This document shows, in pieces, positions 31,423 through 39,429 of a stretch of DNA of 64,000 nt. A program made the position numbers and the translations under genes. Source of the stretch: CAILHX01 sp964511385. Lineage in GTDB: Bacteria; Pseudomonadota; Gammaproteobacteria; Burkholderiales; Methylophilaceae. Each line of letters opens with the position of its first letter. Within the stretch, counting starts at the first letter, position 1. The stretch lies in contig CAZEFE010000005.1 of the NCBI GenBank assembly GCA_964511385.1, positions 179,034-243,033 of the forward strand, in the 5' to 3' direction. The notes under the pieces were generated by a model, which had not been told where the DNA came from, did not search any database, and saw only the letters and a list, made by a program, of their open reading frames with translations.

Positions 31423-32249
31423 GCCACATCCTTCAGCCAAGCGTAATCAATCGGCTTCAGCGGCTTCCTGCCTTCCGCATCCGGGATGCAATCCAGCAGC
31501 GCCTTGGTATACGGGTGCCTGGGGCTGCCCAGCACATCCGTCACCGCACCCATTTCCACGATTTCACCGCGGAACATCACCACCACATCGTCAGCGATAT
31601 CCGCCACCACGCCAAAATCGTGGGTGATGAACAGCATGCCCATATTCATGCGCCGCTTGAGTTCATCGAGCAAGGCCAGTATCTGCGCTTGCACGGTGAC
31701 ATCCAGCGCGGTGGTGGGTTCGTCGGCAATCAGCATTTTCGGCTCGCAGGCGATGCTCATGGCGATCATCACCCGCTGGCGCTGCCCGCCGGACAACTCG
31801 TCGGGATACGCCCTGGCGCGCTCGGCAGGGATGCCCACGCTTTCCAGCAACTGGGCAATGCGCGCCTGCAACGCCTTGCCGCTCAGTCCCAGATGCGCCA
31901 CCAGGCTTTCGCCAATCTGATAGCCCACGGTCAACACCGGGTTGAGGGAAGTCATCGGCTCCTGGAAAATCATGCCGATTTCCTTGCCGCGGATGGAGGT
32001 CATTTGCGCATTGCTCAATCCGGCCAGCTCCTGCCCTTGAAAGCGGATGCTGCCGGAAACCCTGGTCAGCGCCGGGGACACCAGCCCCATCACCGATAGC
32101 GCGGTCAGGCTTTTGCCGCTGCCGGATTCACCGACGATGCAAGTGGTCTTGCCGGGTTGCAGCGAAAATGACACGTTGTTGACCAGCAGGCGCTGCAAAT
32201 TGCTTGCAGGTGCAATGCTCAAGCCTTCAACGGTCAATAACGCGCTCAT
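31419..32249 (-). CDS. Oligopeptide ABC transporter ATP-binding protein, OppD/DppD-like
   Basis: A 276-residue ABC ATPase: Walker A GESGSGKSL, Q-loop MIFQEPMTSLNPVL, signature LSGGQRQRVMIAMSI, Walker B MLIADEPTTALD, H-loop FITHDFG, and a truncated C-terminal region ending DCIPDAEGRKPLKPIDYAWLKD. The cysteine pattern of Fe-S-carrying DppD homologs is not seen. It overlaps the hisS stop by four bases. The insertion of this pair between hisS and yfgM is unusual and places a transporter under control of the hisS promoter, at least in part. Confidence 0.9.
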   Translation of the reverse strand: MSALLTVEGLSIAPASNLQRLLVNNVSFSLQPGKTTCIVGESGSGKSLTALSVMGLVSPALTRVSGSIRFQGQELAGLSNAQMTSIRGKEIGMIFQEPMTSLNPVLTVGYQIGESLVAHLGLSGKALQARIAQLLESVGIPAERARAYPDELSGGQRQRVMIAMSIACEPKMLIADEPTTALDVTVQAQILALLDELKRRMNMGMLFITHDFGVVADIADDVVVMFRGEIVEMGAVTDVLGSPRHPYTKALLDCIPDAEGRKPLKPIDYAWLKDVA

Positions 32250-33514
32250 TCAGCCAGGGACTCCAGGAATTCCGCCAGGTTGCCTAATGCCACGCGGCGC
32301 TGTTCGCCGCTCTCGCGCAAGGGCTTGATACTGGCTTCCCCTGCCGCCACTTCGTCATCGCCAAGAATCACCGCATAACGCGCGCCGCTGGCATCCGCTT
32401 TTTTCATTTGTGACTTGAAACTGCCGCCGCCGCAGTGCAACACGACACTCAAACCCGCATCACGCAGGGATTCGGCAAGGTTTGGCGCCATGTTACCCGC
32501 GGCTTCCCCGGCATGCAGCAGGTAAACATCCGCGGCCAGTGCCGGCGGGGTCGCGCCCTGTTCCTGCAGCAACGCCAGCAAACGCTCCACGCCCATAGCA
32601 AAACCACAGGCAGGCGCGGGTTTGCCGCCGATCTGTTCGATCAGGCTGTCGTAACGGCCGCCGGCACACACCGTCCCTTGCGCGCCCAGGCGCGTGGTGA
32701 TCCACTCGAACACCGTGGCATTGTAATAATCCAGCCCGCGCACCAGACGTGGGTTGATACGATACGCAATGCCCGCCGCATCCAGGGTCGCCTGCAATGA
32801 TTCGAAATGCTGGCGCGAAAAATCATCCAGATCATCCGTCAGCTTCGGAGCTGCTTCGCAGATTGCCTGCATGGCCGGGTTTTTGCTGTCCAGGATACGC
32901 AGCGGGTTGCTGTGCAGGCGCCGCTTGGCATCCTCGTCCAGCACATCCAGATGCTGCTCGAAATAAGCGATCAGCCGGCTGCGGTACTGTTTTCTGGCTT
33001 CCGCCGAGCCCAGCGTATTGATTTCCAGGCTCACGTCCTGCAACCCCAGCAATTTCCACAGCCGCGCCGTCATCAGGATGTGTTCGACATCCATGTCCGG
33101 GCCGTCAAAGCCCAGCGACTCAACACCCACCTGGTGGAACTGGCGATAACGCCCTTTCTGCGGGCGCTCGTGGCGGAACATCGGCCCCGTGTACCACAGC
33201 CGTTGCGGAGCGTTGTACAGCAGGTTGTGCTGCACAACGGCACGCACGCAAGAAGCAGTGCCTTCCGGCCGCAACGTCAGTTGCTCGCCGTTGAGCCGGT
33301 CTTCGAAACTGTACATCTCCTTCTCGACAATGTCGGTGACTTCGCCGATGGAGCGCACGAACAAGTCCGTGGATTCAACAATCGGAGTGCGGATCTGGGT
33401 GTAGCCGTACCCGTGCAACCAGGCACGGATGGTGTCTTCAAAAAACTCCCACAACGCGGCGTCTGCGGGGAGGATGTCGTTCATGCCGCGTACGGCCTGG
33501 AGGGTTTTGCTCAT
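32246..33514 (-). CDS. hisS: Histidyl-tRNA synthetase
   Basis: A 422-residue class II synthetase. MSKTLQAVRGMNDILPADA opens with the HisS-specific VRGMNDILP; motif 2 (LTLRPEGTASCVRAV), the histidine A motif (LVRGLDYYNATVFEW) and motif 3 (GFAMGVERLLALL) are intact, followed by the anticodon-binding domain. Normal length. It heads the hisS-oppD-oppF-yfgM-bamB-der series on the minus strand; the upstream spacer to rplI contains the rplI terminator hairpin (33600-33627). Confidence 0.96.
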   Translation of the reverse strand: MSKTLQAVRGMNDILPADAALWEFFEDTIRAWLHGYGYTQIRTPIVESTDLFVRSIGEVTDIVEKEMYSFEDRLNGEQLTLRPEGTASCVRAVVQHNLLYNAPQRLWYTGPMFRHERPQKGRYRQFHQVGVESLGFDGPDMDVEHILMTARLWKLLGLQDVSLEINTLGSAEARKQYRSRLIAYFEQHLDVLDEDAKRRLHSNPLRILDSKNPAMQAICEAAPKLTDDLDDFSRQHFESLQATLDAAGIAYRINPRLVRGLDYYNATVFEWITTRLGAQGTVCAGGRYDSLIEQIGGKPAPACGFAMGVERLLALLQEQGATPPALAADVYLLHAGEAAGNMAPNLAESLRDAGLSVVLHCGGGSFKSQMKKADASGARYAVILGDDEVAAGEASIKPLRESGEQRRVALGNLAEFLESLAE

Positions 33515-33599
33515 TGTTGGTTAATCAGGTAAAAGTCTATTCGTTAATCCGCGTGATTTTAGCATGCTGAATGGTGATCGCCTGCTATGCCAAGACAAC

Positions 33600-33627
33600 A
33601 AAAAAGGCTGCCGAAGCAGCCTTTTTT
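33600..33627 (-). terminator. Terminator of the rpsF-priB-rpsR-rplI operon
   Basis: A 12-bp stem AAAAAAGGCTGC / GCAGCCTTTTTT with loop CGAA, 16 bp after the rplI stop. It has runs of T on both strands and could work both ways. Confidence 0.9.
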
Positions 33628-33643
33628 GACTTGCAGTAAAAGC

Positions 33644-34093
33644 TTAGTGTTCGCCCAGCACCGATACGGTAATGTCCACCACTACGTCGTGATGCAATGC
33701 AACACTGACAGGGTGGTCGCCAATGGTCTTCAGCGGACCGTTTGGCATGCGGATTTCAGCCTTGCTAACCTTGTGGCCTTGGGCGTTCAGTGCTTCGGCG
33801 ATGTCATGGTTGGTCACGGAACCAAACAGACGGCCATCCACACCAGCCTTTTGCGACACTTGCAGCAACAGGCCAGCCAGCTTTTCGGAGCGGGCAGTAG
33901 CATCAGCCAGAATTTCGGCCTGCTTCTTTTCCAGTTCGGCGCGCTTGGCTTCGAACTCGGCAATGTTGTTAGGCGTCGCACGCTTGGCCTTGCCTTGCGG
34001 GATCAGGAAGTTACGGCCATAGCCGTCCTTGACCTTGACTACGTCACCCAGTTGACCCAGGTTGCTCACTTTTTCCAGAAGAATAATTTGCAT
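33644..34093 (-). CDS. rplI: 50S ribosomal protein bL9
   Basis: A 149-residue protein with the bL9 signature at the N-terminus: MQIILLEKVSNLGQLGDVVKV and GYGRNFLIPQGKAKRAT, then the long connecting helix (AEFEAKRAELEKKQAE) and C-terminal domain. It is located last in the conserved rpsF-priB-rpsR-rplI operon and followed by a strong terminator. No anomaly. Confidence 0.97.
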   Translation of the reverse strand: MQIILLEKVSNLGQLGDVVKVKDGYGRNFLIPQGKAKRATPNNIAEFEAKRAELEKKQAEILADATARSEKLAGLLLQVSQKAGVDGRLFGSVTNHDIAEALNAQGHKVSKAEIRMPNGPLKTIGDHPVSVALHHDVVVDITVSVLGEH

Positions 34094-34104
34094 GTCTATC
34101 TCCC

Positions 34105-34332
34105 TTAGTGCTTGTCGGTGTACGGCAGCAGGGCCAGGAAACGGGCACGCTTGACTGCGGTGGTAAGTTGACGCTGGAAACGGGCCTTGGTACCGGTGAT
34201 ACGGGCAGGAATGATCTTGCCGTTTTCGGTAATGAAGTCCTTCAGCACTTCAACGTCCTTGTAATCTACTTCTACGGTGCCATCTGCCGAAAAACGGCAG
34301 TAGCGCTTGCGTTTGAACATATCGCGTGACAT
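34105..34332 (-). CDS. rpsR: 30S ribosomal protein bS18
   Basis: A 75-residue basic protein with KRKRYCRFSADGTVEVDYKDVEVLKDFI and the RNA-binding ARITGTKARFQRQLTTAVKRARFLALLPY, which is the complete bS18 consensus. ATG 34332 has AAAGGCG upstream; starting four residues later (MFKRKRY) is possible. It is 11 bp upstream of rplI. The protein carries a single Cys in YCRF, so it is not a four-cysteine zinc form. Confidence 0.97.
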   Translation of the reverse strand: MSRDMFKRKRYCRFSADGTVEVDYKDVEVLKDFITENGKIIPARITGTKARFQRQLTTAVKRARFLALLPYTDKH

Positions 34333-34380
34333 GGTGTATCGCCTTTCTAAAATATTCTGTTCTATTGATCGAGTGTTAAA

Positions 34381-34677
34381 TCATCGAGTTTCAAGTTCGG
34401 TTGCATGCAACACCAGCCGGTCATTTTTCAGGCTTTTCCTGGCAAGGAATCCGGTGACTTTGACCTGATTGCCCATGCTCAGCGCTTTCGCCTTGCTTGC
34501 CAGCTCCGCCATGGCCACCACAGGGACCTCACACTGCACTTCCCGCTTCATCCCCGCTTGCTGCTGCAAGGAAACATGACGCAAGACAAAATCCAGTATC
34601 GGGATGCCTGCCGGGGTATAACGCAGCATTTCAAGCGAAATCACCTCGCCCGAAAGCTCCAGCCGGTTGCTTTCCAC
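34381..34677 (-). CDS. priB: Primosomal replication protein N, PriB
   Basis: A 98-residue OB-fold single-strand DNA-binding protein that helps PriA restart stalled replication forks. The sequence V/MESNRLELSGEVISLEMLRYTPAGIPILDFVLRH is typical of PriB. The start is GTG at 34677, one base after the rpsF stop, within GAGGTG; no ATG is available. This position between rpsF and rpsR is conserved in proteobacteria. Confidence 0.94.
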   Translation of the reverse strand: MESNRLELSGEVISLEMLRYTPAGIPILDFVLRHVSLQQQAGMKREVQCEVPVVAMAELASKAKALSMGNQVKVTGFLARKSLKNDRLVLHATELETR

Positions 34678-34678
34678 C

Positions 34679-35062
34679 TCAGGCAGCAGCAGCCTCCGCA
34701 GCAGCAGGCGCTTCAGCCGGCTTGCCGACGATGGTCTTGGCCTTTTCTTCCTTCATCATGGGAGAAGGTGCAGTCACTGCATCCTTGGTCACCAGGGTCA
34801 GGTGGCGGAGCACGGCATCGTTGAACTTGAAGCCGTGTTCCAGCTCGTCAAGGGTTTCCTGACTGACTTCAATGTTCATCAGCACATAATGCGCTTTATG
34901 GATTTTCTGGATGGGATATGCCAACTGGCGACGACCCCAGTCTTCCAGACGGTGGATTGCGCCACCGCTGGCAGTGATCTGGGCGCGATAGCGCTCGATC
35001 ATGGCAGGAACCTGTTCACTCTGGTCAGGGTGAACGATAAATACGATTTCGTAATGTCGCAT
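34679..35062 (-). CDS. rpsF: 30S ribosomal protein bS6
   Basis: A 127-residue protein: MRHYEIVFIVHPDQSEQVPAMIERY and the family core RLEDWGRRQLAYPIQKIHKAHYVLMN, then an alanine/glutamate-rich tail (KPAEAPAAAEAAAA) in place of the polyglutamate tail of E. coli. First gene of the operon, directly downstream of a consensus promoter at 35171-35199. Binds bS18 in the small-subunit platform. Confidence 0.97.
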   Translation of the reverse strand: MRHYEIVFIVHPDQSEQVPAMIERYRAQITASGGAIHRLEDWGRRQLAYPIQKIHKAHYVLMNIEVSQETLDELEHGFKFNDAVLRHLTLVTKDAVTAPSPMMKEEKAKTIVGKPAEAPAAAEAAAA

Positions 35063-35170
35063 GAACTCTCCTTTTGGATGTAAAGCCTCCCGCGATGCGC
35101 ACGCGGTGAAGCAAGGTTATCGGCACCAGCAACCTCAGGATTAAGGTTATGCCAGAACCAAAAACGCGCG

Positions 35171-35199
35171 ATTATACGCAAAACAAGGGCAGCAATCAA
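35171..35199 (-). promoter_or_regulatory. Sigma-70 promoter of rpsF-priB-rpsR-rplI
   Basis: Minus strand: -35 TTGATT (35194-35199), 17-bp spacer, perfect -10 TATAAT (35171-35176). It lies about 108 bp before rpsF, leaving a ~100-nt leader that could bind bS6/bS18 as in other bacteria. No defined riboregulator was identified by eye. Confidence 0.85.
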
Positions 35200-35271
35200 A
35201 CCCTTTCACCGAGCACACCCTTTCGTGGCATCGCAAAACTGGTTAACATGCGCACAACTCAAGGAAAAGCC

Positions 35272-36150
35272 ATGTCCCTCATCGCTATAGAAGACCAAAG
35301 CCCCATCATGCGTCGAGCCAAAATCCGGGTTGGCGTTGCCATCGCACTGCTGCTGGTCGCTGCCGGCAGCCTGTTGATGCTCAACGAGCAGACACCATCA
35401 CTGCCGAAAAGCACCACCCCCGCCATAGTCGCCGCGGCACCCGCCAAAACTGCCGCGCCCAAAGCTGCGCCGCTACCGCCGCCGGCCAAGCCAGCCCCGG
35501 CAGTAAAAGAACCTGATGCAAAGCCGCCGGTTGCCCCACCGGACCCCGTCTATACCTCATTTACCGCTCCTGCCGAAGAGCCGACAGCACCAGCTCCGGT
35601 TGAGCCAGCAGCAGCCCCCGCGCCGGAAAACAAACCGGCACCCGCTGAGGTTGCGCAAAATCCGCAGCCCGCGGCAAAGCCCGCAGCCCATAAGCCCGAA
35701 CCGGCCGCTGCCAAGTTGGAAACCTCGCCAACCGGCAGCCATATCCTCCAGGTAGGGGTTTTTGCCGACATGGGCAACGCCAGGAAGCAGCAATCCAAGC
35801 TCGCTGCCAGCGGCATATCAGCGCACACCAGCACCAAACTCAGGATCGGGCCGTTCCCCAGCATAGAAGAAGCGGAAGCCGCGCGCGAGAAAGTTCGCAG
35901 CTCCGGTATCAACATCACCCTTGCCGACAATATCGAGAGCAGTGCCAGAGGGCAGTCACTGGCGGCCGGGCAATATGCGGATATGGATCAGGCAAAGCGG
36001 CTGCAAGCCAGCCTCAGCGAACACGGCTTGCCGGCGCACACAGAAACGCGCCTGCTGGTTGGCCCTTTTGCCAACAAGGCAAAAGCCGACGCGGCAAGAA
36101 ACAAGATCAAGAAACTGAACATCAGCGTGGTGCTGATGCCTAACAACTGA
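35272..36150 (+). CDS. Inner-membrane protein with two SPOR-like repeats
   Basis: A 292-residue protein: short cytoplasmic N-terminus (MSLIAIEDQSPIMRRAKIR), one membrane helix (about 22-41, VGVAIALLLVAAGSLLML), a long Pro/Ala/Lys-rich periplasmic linker (about 50-175), then two similar ~70-residue SPOR-type units, HILQVGVFADMGNARKQQSKL...RIGPFPSIEEAEAAREK and LAAGQYADMDQAKRLQASL...LLVGPFANKAKADAARNK. SPOR domains bind denuded septal peptidoglycan, so a role in cell division or wall turnover is likely. I took ATG 35272, preceded by AAGGA, rather than an ATG 123 bp upstream. It is divergent from the rpsF operon. Confidence 0.85.
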   Translation: MSLIAIEDQSPIMRRAKIRVGVAIALLLVAAGSLLMLNEQTPSLPKSTTPAIVAAAPAKTAAPKAAPLPPPAKPAPAVKEPDAKPPVAPPDPVYTSFTAPAEEPTAPAPVEPAAAPAPENKPAPAEVAQNPQPAAKPAAHKPEPAAAKLETSPTGSHILQVGVFADMGNARKQQSKLAASGISAHTSTKLRIGPFPSIEEAEAAREKVRSSGINITLADNIESSARGQSLAAGQYADMDQAKRLQASLSEHGLPAHTETRLLVGPFANKAKADAARNKIKKLNISVVLMPNN

Positions 36151-36160
36151 ATCCCTGGCG

Positions 36161-36475
36161 TTACAGGGTTAGCCCGCCCAGCGCCGGGGTCTTGACGTAA
36201 AAGACCGATATCTGTTCCGCCTGCAGCAGATTCAGCAAGCGGTTGATAGCTTCAGCATCGGCAAAAAACTCGACGCTGACCGGCAACTCCCCGGCCAACT
36301 CGAAAAAATGCTCTTCATGCAGTTGCCCATGGCGGCCATACCCGGCAATCGCCTTGAATACCGAGCCGCCGCGAATATTCTGCGCGCGCGCCGCGTCCAG
36401 CACCCACTCGTAGAGCAACTCCCCATCGTGCCTGGCAGCTTCCGGGATAAAGAGCTTGAGAAGGACTCCTTCCAT
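36161..36475 (-). CDS. DUF190 family protein associated with CrcB
   Basis: A 104-residue protein MEGVLLKLFIPEAARHDGELLYEWVLDAARAQNIRGGSVFKAIAGYG... The 'LYEWVLDAARAQNIRGGSVFKAIAGYGRHG' block is the DUF190 signature, with a PII-like ferredoxin fold. DUF190 genes are frequently next to crcB and are thought to accompany fluoride export, though the mechanism is not known. It is four bases downstream of crcB, so it is co-transcribed and probably coupled. Confidence 0.85.
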   Translation of the reverse strand: MEGVLLKLFIPEAARHDGELLYEWVLDAARAQNIRGGSVFKAIAGYGRHGQLHEEHFFELAGELPVSVEFFADAEAINRLLNLLQAEQISVFYVKTPALGGLTL

Positions 36476-36479
36476 ATCG

Positions 36480-36863
36480 TCAACTCCGCAGGTAATTGAT
36501 GGTCAGCATACCGAGCACCGTCATGCCGAGCGAGCCCAGCAGGTGCAAGCCGACGTGCATGGCCGCCCAGCCATATTGCTGGCGCGTCAGCAAGGTGACG
36601 GCTTCGGCAGAAAACGTGGAAAACGTGGTGAGCCCGCCCAGGAAGCCGGTGATGACCAAAAGGCGAAACTCCGGCGGAATAGTTGCAGCATGGGCAAAAA
36701 AACCGGTGGCAAGCCCGATCAGGTAGCCACCGACCAAGTTGGCCGCCAAGGTCCCCAGCGGCAGTGCCGGTAAAGCGGGGTTGAGCGCAAGACCCAGCCC
36801 CCACCGCAACCAGGCACCAATGGCTGCGCCGATTCCGACAGCGAGGAATCCGCCAGCGTTCAT
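36480..36863 (-). CDS. crcB: Fluoride channel CrcB/Fluc
   Basis: A 127-residue four-helix membrane protein that exports fluoride as a dimer. MNAGGFLAVGIGAAIGAWLRWGLG contains the GGxxGAxxR-like start (GIGAAIGAWLRW), followed by PLGTLAANLVGGYLIG (the NxxG segment) and GFLGGLTTFSTFS, which is the phenylalanine-box/GGLTTFS region. The ATG at 36863 overlaps the zwf stop by one base. An in-frame upstream extension through zwf is ignored. It therefore shares the zwf transcript rather than a fluoride-riboswitch-controlled one; no such riboswitch is visible. Confidence 0.93.
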   Translation of the reverse strand: MNAGGFLAVGIGAAIGAWLRWGLGLALNPALPALPLGTLAANLVGGYLIGLATGFFAHAATIPPEFRLLVITGFLGGLTTFSTFSAEAVTLLTRQQYGWAAMHVGLHLLGSLGMTVLGMLTINYLRS

Positions 36864-38350
36864 CAGCCGTTGCGCCACTCCTGGTCGTGGCAGTCGAACA
36901 CGTGCTGCGCTTCCGGCCCCCATGTACCTGCAGGATAGCTCTGCATATCGCTCTTGGTCTTGCTCCAGGCTTTGAGGATAGGGTCCACCACACGCCATGC
37001 CCATTCCACTTCGTCGAAACGAATGAACAGGGTTTTGTCGCCGCGAATCACGTCCAGGATCAGTGCCTGATAAGCTTCCAGCGGCTTGTCGTCATCCTCC
37101 TGGCGATAAGAGGCATTGAGCGACACGGTACGGGTATTCATCCCCAGCCCCGGCGCCCGCACATGCATTTCCATGTTCATGTGTTCGGTCGGCTGTAGCA
37201 GCAGGTGAATCCAGTTCGGCTCGATGTTGCCGAGTTCCTCGTCGTGGAACAGGTGCTGCGGCGGATGACGGAAACGGATGGAAATGGCGGACTCCGTTTT
37301 TGCCAGGCGCTTGCCGGTGCGCAGGAAGAACGGCACGCCGCGCCAGCGCCAGTTATCGATATAGAATTTGGCAGCCACAAAGGTTTCGGTCCCGGAATCC
37401 GGGTCAACACCCTGCTCCTGCAGGTATCCAGGCACGGCCTGCCCCTTCACCGTACCTGCCGTGTACTGGGCGCGCACCACATGCTCCGTCACCTTGTCTT
37501 CAGGGATGACGCGCATGGATTTCAGCACCTTGACCTTTTCATCGCGCACGGCATCCGCTTCCATCGTCGCGGGTGGTTCCATGGCAACCACCGTCAGCAA
37601 CTGCATCAGGTGGTTCTGCAGCATGTCGCGCATCGCACCGCCGGATTTGTCGTAATAGTCGGCACGTGTACCGATGCCCAGATCTTCCGCCACGGTAATT
37701 TGCACGTGGTTGATGAAGTTCCGGTTCCACAGCGGTTCGACCAGGGTGTTGGCAAAACGGAACACCAGCAGGTTCTGCACGGTTTCCTTGCCCAGATAGT
37801 GGTCGATGCGGTAAATCTGCTCTTCATCAAAATGCTTGTGCAGTGAGCGGTTGAGTTCCTGCGCGGTTTCCAGGTCGGTACCGAACGGTTTTTCCACCAC
37901 AATGCGGTGCAGGCCGCGCGGCTGGGAAAAACCGTACTCATCCAGATAGTTGATGACCGTGTTGAAATCCTTCGGAATAATGGAAAGGTAGAACACGATG
38001 TTGCTACAGGCGCCTTCCCTGGGTTCAGCCAGCTTGGCTTTGAGGTTCTCGTAGAGCGCGCCTTCTCTCAGGTCACCACTCAAATAAGAAAAGCGCTTGG
38101 CGAAACGCTTGAATATCTCGGCATCGACCTTATCGCCGAACTTGTCATGCACCACCTTGTCGAGATGGTCCAGCCAGGCCTCCTGCGTGAGTTCCTGACG
38201 CCCCAGCGCCAGGATGCTCATATCCCCGGGTATCCGGCCTGCAACCTCAAGGTTATACAGCGAAGGCAGCAGCTTGATGGTTGCAAGATTGCCCGTCGCT
38301 CCAAAAATCACGAAGTGGCAGGGCCCCGGAATAACTTCTTTATTGCTCAT
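36863..38350 (-). CDS. zwf: Glucose-6-phosphate 1-dehydrogenase
   Basis: A 495-residue enzyme of the oxidative pentose phosphate/Entner-Doudoroff entry: glucose-6-phosphate + NAD(P)+ to 6-phosphogluconolactone. The NAD(P)-binding FGATGNLATIKLLPSLYNL, the active-site RIDHYLGKETVQNLLVFRFANTLVEPLWN (Asp-His-Lys) and GVPFFLRTGKRL motifs are intact. Normal length. It follows gnd at 33 bp in the same direction, giving a gnd-zwf-crcB-DUF190 run. Confidence 0.97.
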   Translation of the reverse strand: MSNKEVIPGPCHFVIFGATGNLATIKLLPSLYNLEVAGRIPGDMSILALGRQELTQEAWLDHLDKVVHDKFGDKVDAEIFKRFAKRFSYLSGDLREGALYENLKAKLAEPREGACSNIVFYLSIIPKDFNTVINYLDEYGFSQPRGLHRIVVEKPFGTDLETAQELNRSLHKHFDEEQIYRIDHYLGKETVQNLLVFRFANTLVEPLWNRNFINHVQITVAEDLGIGTRADYYDKSGGAMRDMLQNHLMQLLTVVAMEPPATMEADAVRDEKVKVLKSMRVIPEDKVTEHVVRAQYTAGTVKGQAVPGYLQEQGVDPDSGTETFVAAKFYIDNWRWRGVPFFLRTGKRLAKTESAISIRFRHPPQHLFHDEELGNIEPNWIHLLLQPTEHMNMEMHVRAPGLGMNTRTVSLNASYRQEDDDKPLEAYQALILDVIRGDKTLFIRFDEVEWAWRVVDPILKAWSKTKSDMQSYPAGTWGPEAQHVFDCHDQEWRNG

Positions 38351-38383
38351 AATTAAATAAAATTTCCTGATTTGAATTCAGAC

Positions 38384-39289
38384 TTAGCTTCCGGTTTTGA
38401 TGTCATGACCACCAAAACCTCTACGCATCATGGCCAGCAGTTTGTTGGAGTAATCCCCCTTGCCCTGGCTACCGAAGCGGCGCATCAGTGCCATGGTCAT
38501 CACCGGCGTCGGCACGCCCTGCTCCACCGATTCCAACACCGTCCAGCGACCTTCGCCGGAATCGGTGACAAACGGTTCCAGGTTTTCCAGTTCCTGGTCC
38601 TTCGCCAGGAACTCCGCCGTCAGATCCAGCAACCAACTGCGCACCACGCTGCCGTGACGCCACATTTCGGCAATCTTGGCGATGTCCAGATCAAAGCCTT
38701 CCTTACCCTTCAGCAGGGCAAAGCCTTCGGCATAAGCCTGCATCATGCCGTACTCAATGCCGTTGTGGATCATTTTGGTGAAATGACCGGAACCGCTGGG
38801 GCCACAGTGCAAATAGCCCTTTTCCGGAGCCAGTGCCTTGAGGAACGGCTCAACCTGGGCTACCACTTCCTTGTCGCCGCCGACCATCAATGCATAGCCG
38901 TATTGCAGGCCCCACACACCGCCGGAGGTACCGGCATCCACATAACCAATACCGGCTTCTTTCAGGAACGCATGGCGACGCTGGGAATCCTTGTAATAGG
39001 AGTTGCCGCCCTCAATCACGATATCGCCCTTGGACAGCATGCTCTTCAGGGCAACGATGTTCTGTTCGGTGATCTCGCCCGCCGGCAGCATCAGCCAGAC
39101 CACACGCGGACCTTCCAGCTTGGCCACCACGTCGGCCAGCGAAGTGGCGACGATCAGGCCGGTTTCCTTGGCAATTTCCTGCGTGGTTGACTCTTCGCGA
39201 TTAAAGCCGACAACATCAATCCCCGCACGACGCAAGCGTCTTGCCATGTTACCGCCCATCTTGCCCAGACCTACCATACCGATTTTCAT
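38384..39289 (-). CDS. gnd: 6-phosphogluconate dehydrogenase, short form (decarboxylating)
   Basis: A 301-residue short-type enzyme that oxidises 6-phosphogluconate to ribulose-5-phosphate with CO2 release. MKIGMVGLGKMGGNMARRLRRAG is the dinucleotide-binding start; the substrate region DAGTSGGVWGLQYGYALMVGG and the catalytic GPSGSGHFTKMIHNGIEYGMMQAYAEG are clear. This ~300-residue branch (YqeC/GndA-like) tends to prefer NAD+, unlike the ~470-residue E. coli Gnd. Start ATG 39289 has AGGAGA upstream. Confidence 0.92.
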   Translation of the reverse strand: MKIGMVGLGKMGGNMARRLRRAGIDVVGFNREESTTQEIAKETGLIVATSLADVVAKLEGPRVVWLMLPAGEITEQNIVALKSMLSKGDIVIEGGNSYYKDSQRRHAFLKEAGIGYVDAGTSGGVWGLQYGYALMVGGDKEVVAQVEPFLKALAPEKGYLHCGPSGSGHFTKMIHNGIEYGMMQAYAEGFALLKGKEGFDLDIAKIAEMWRHGSVVRSWLLDLTAEFLAKDQELENLEPFVTDSGEGRWTVLESVEQGVPTPVMTMALMRRFGSQGKGDYSNKLLAMMRRGFGGHDIKTGS

Positions 39290-39429
39290 CTTGGTTCTCC
39301 TGTTCACTATTGTTTAGCCTTGCGCCATCAAGCGGGTGGCGAGTATCATCGACCCAAGGGTGCTGGCTTCTGCATAGACACCCGGAAAAAATAATTCCGT
39401 TATTATACAGAACAACAAGCAAAGTTCCC

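Noticed and set aside
36864..36990. Possible fluoride riboswitch before crcB
   Set aside because: This stretch is the coding end of zwf and continues its conserved C-terminus; no riboswitch-like fold was evident.
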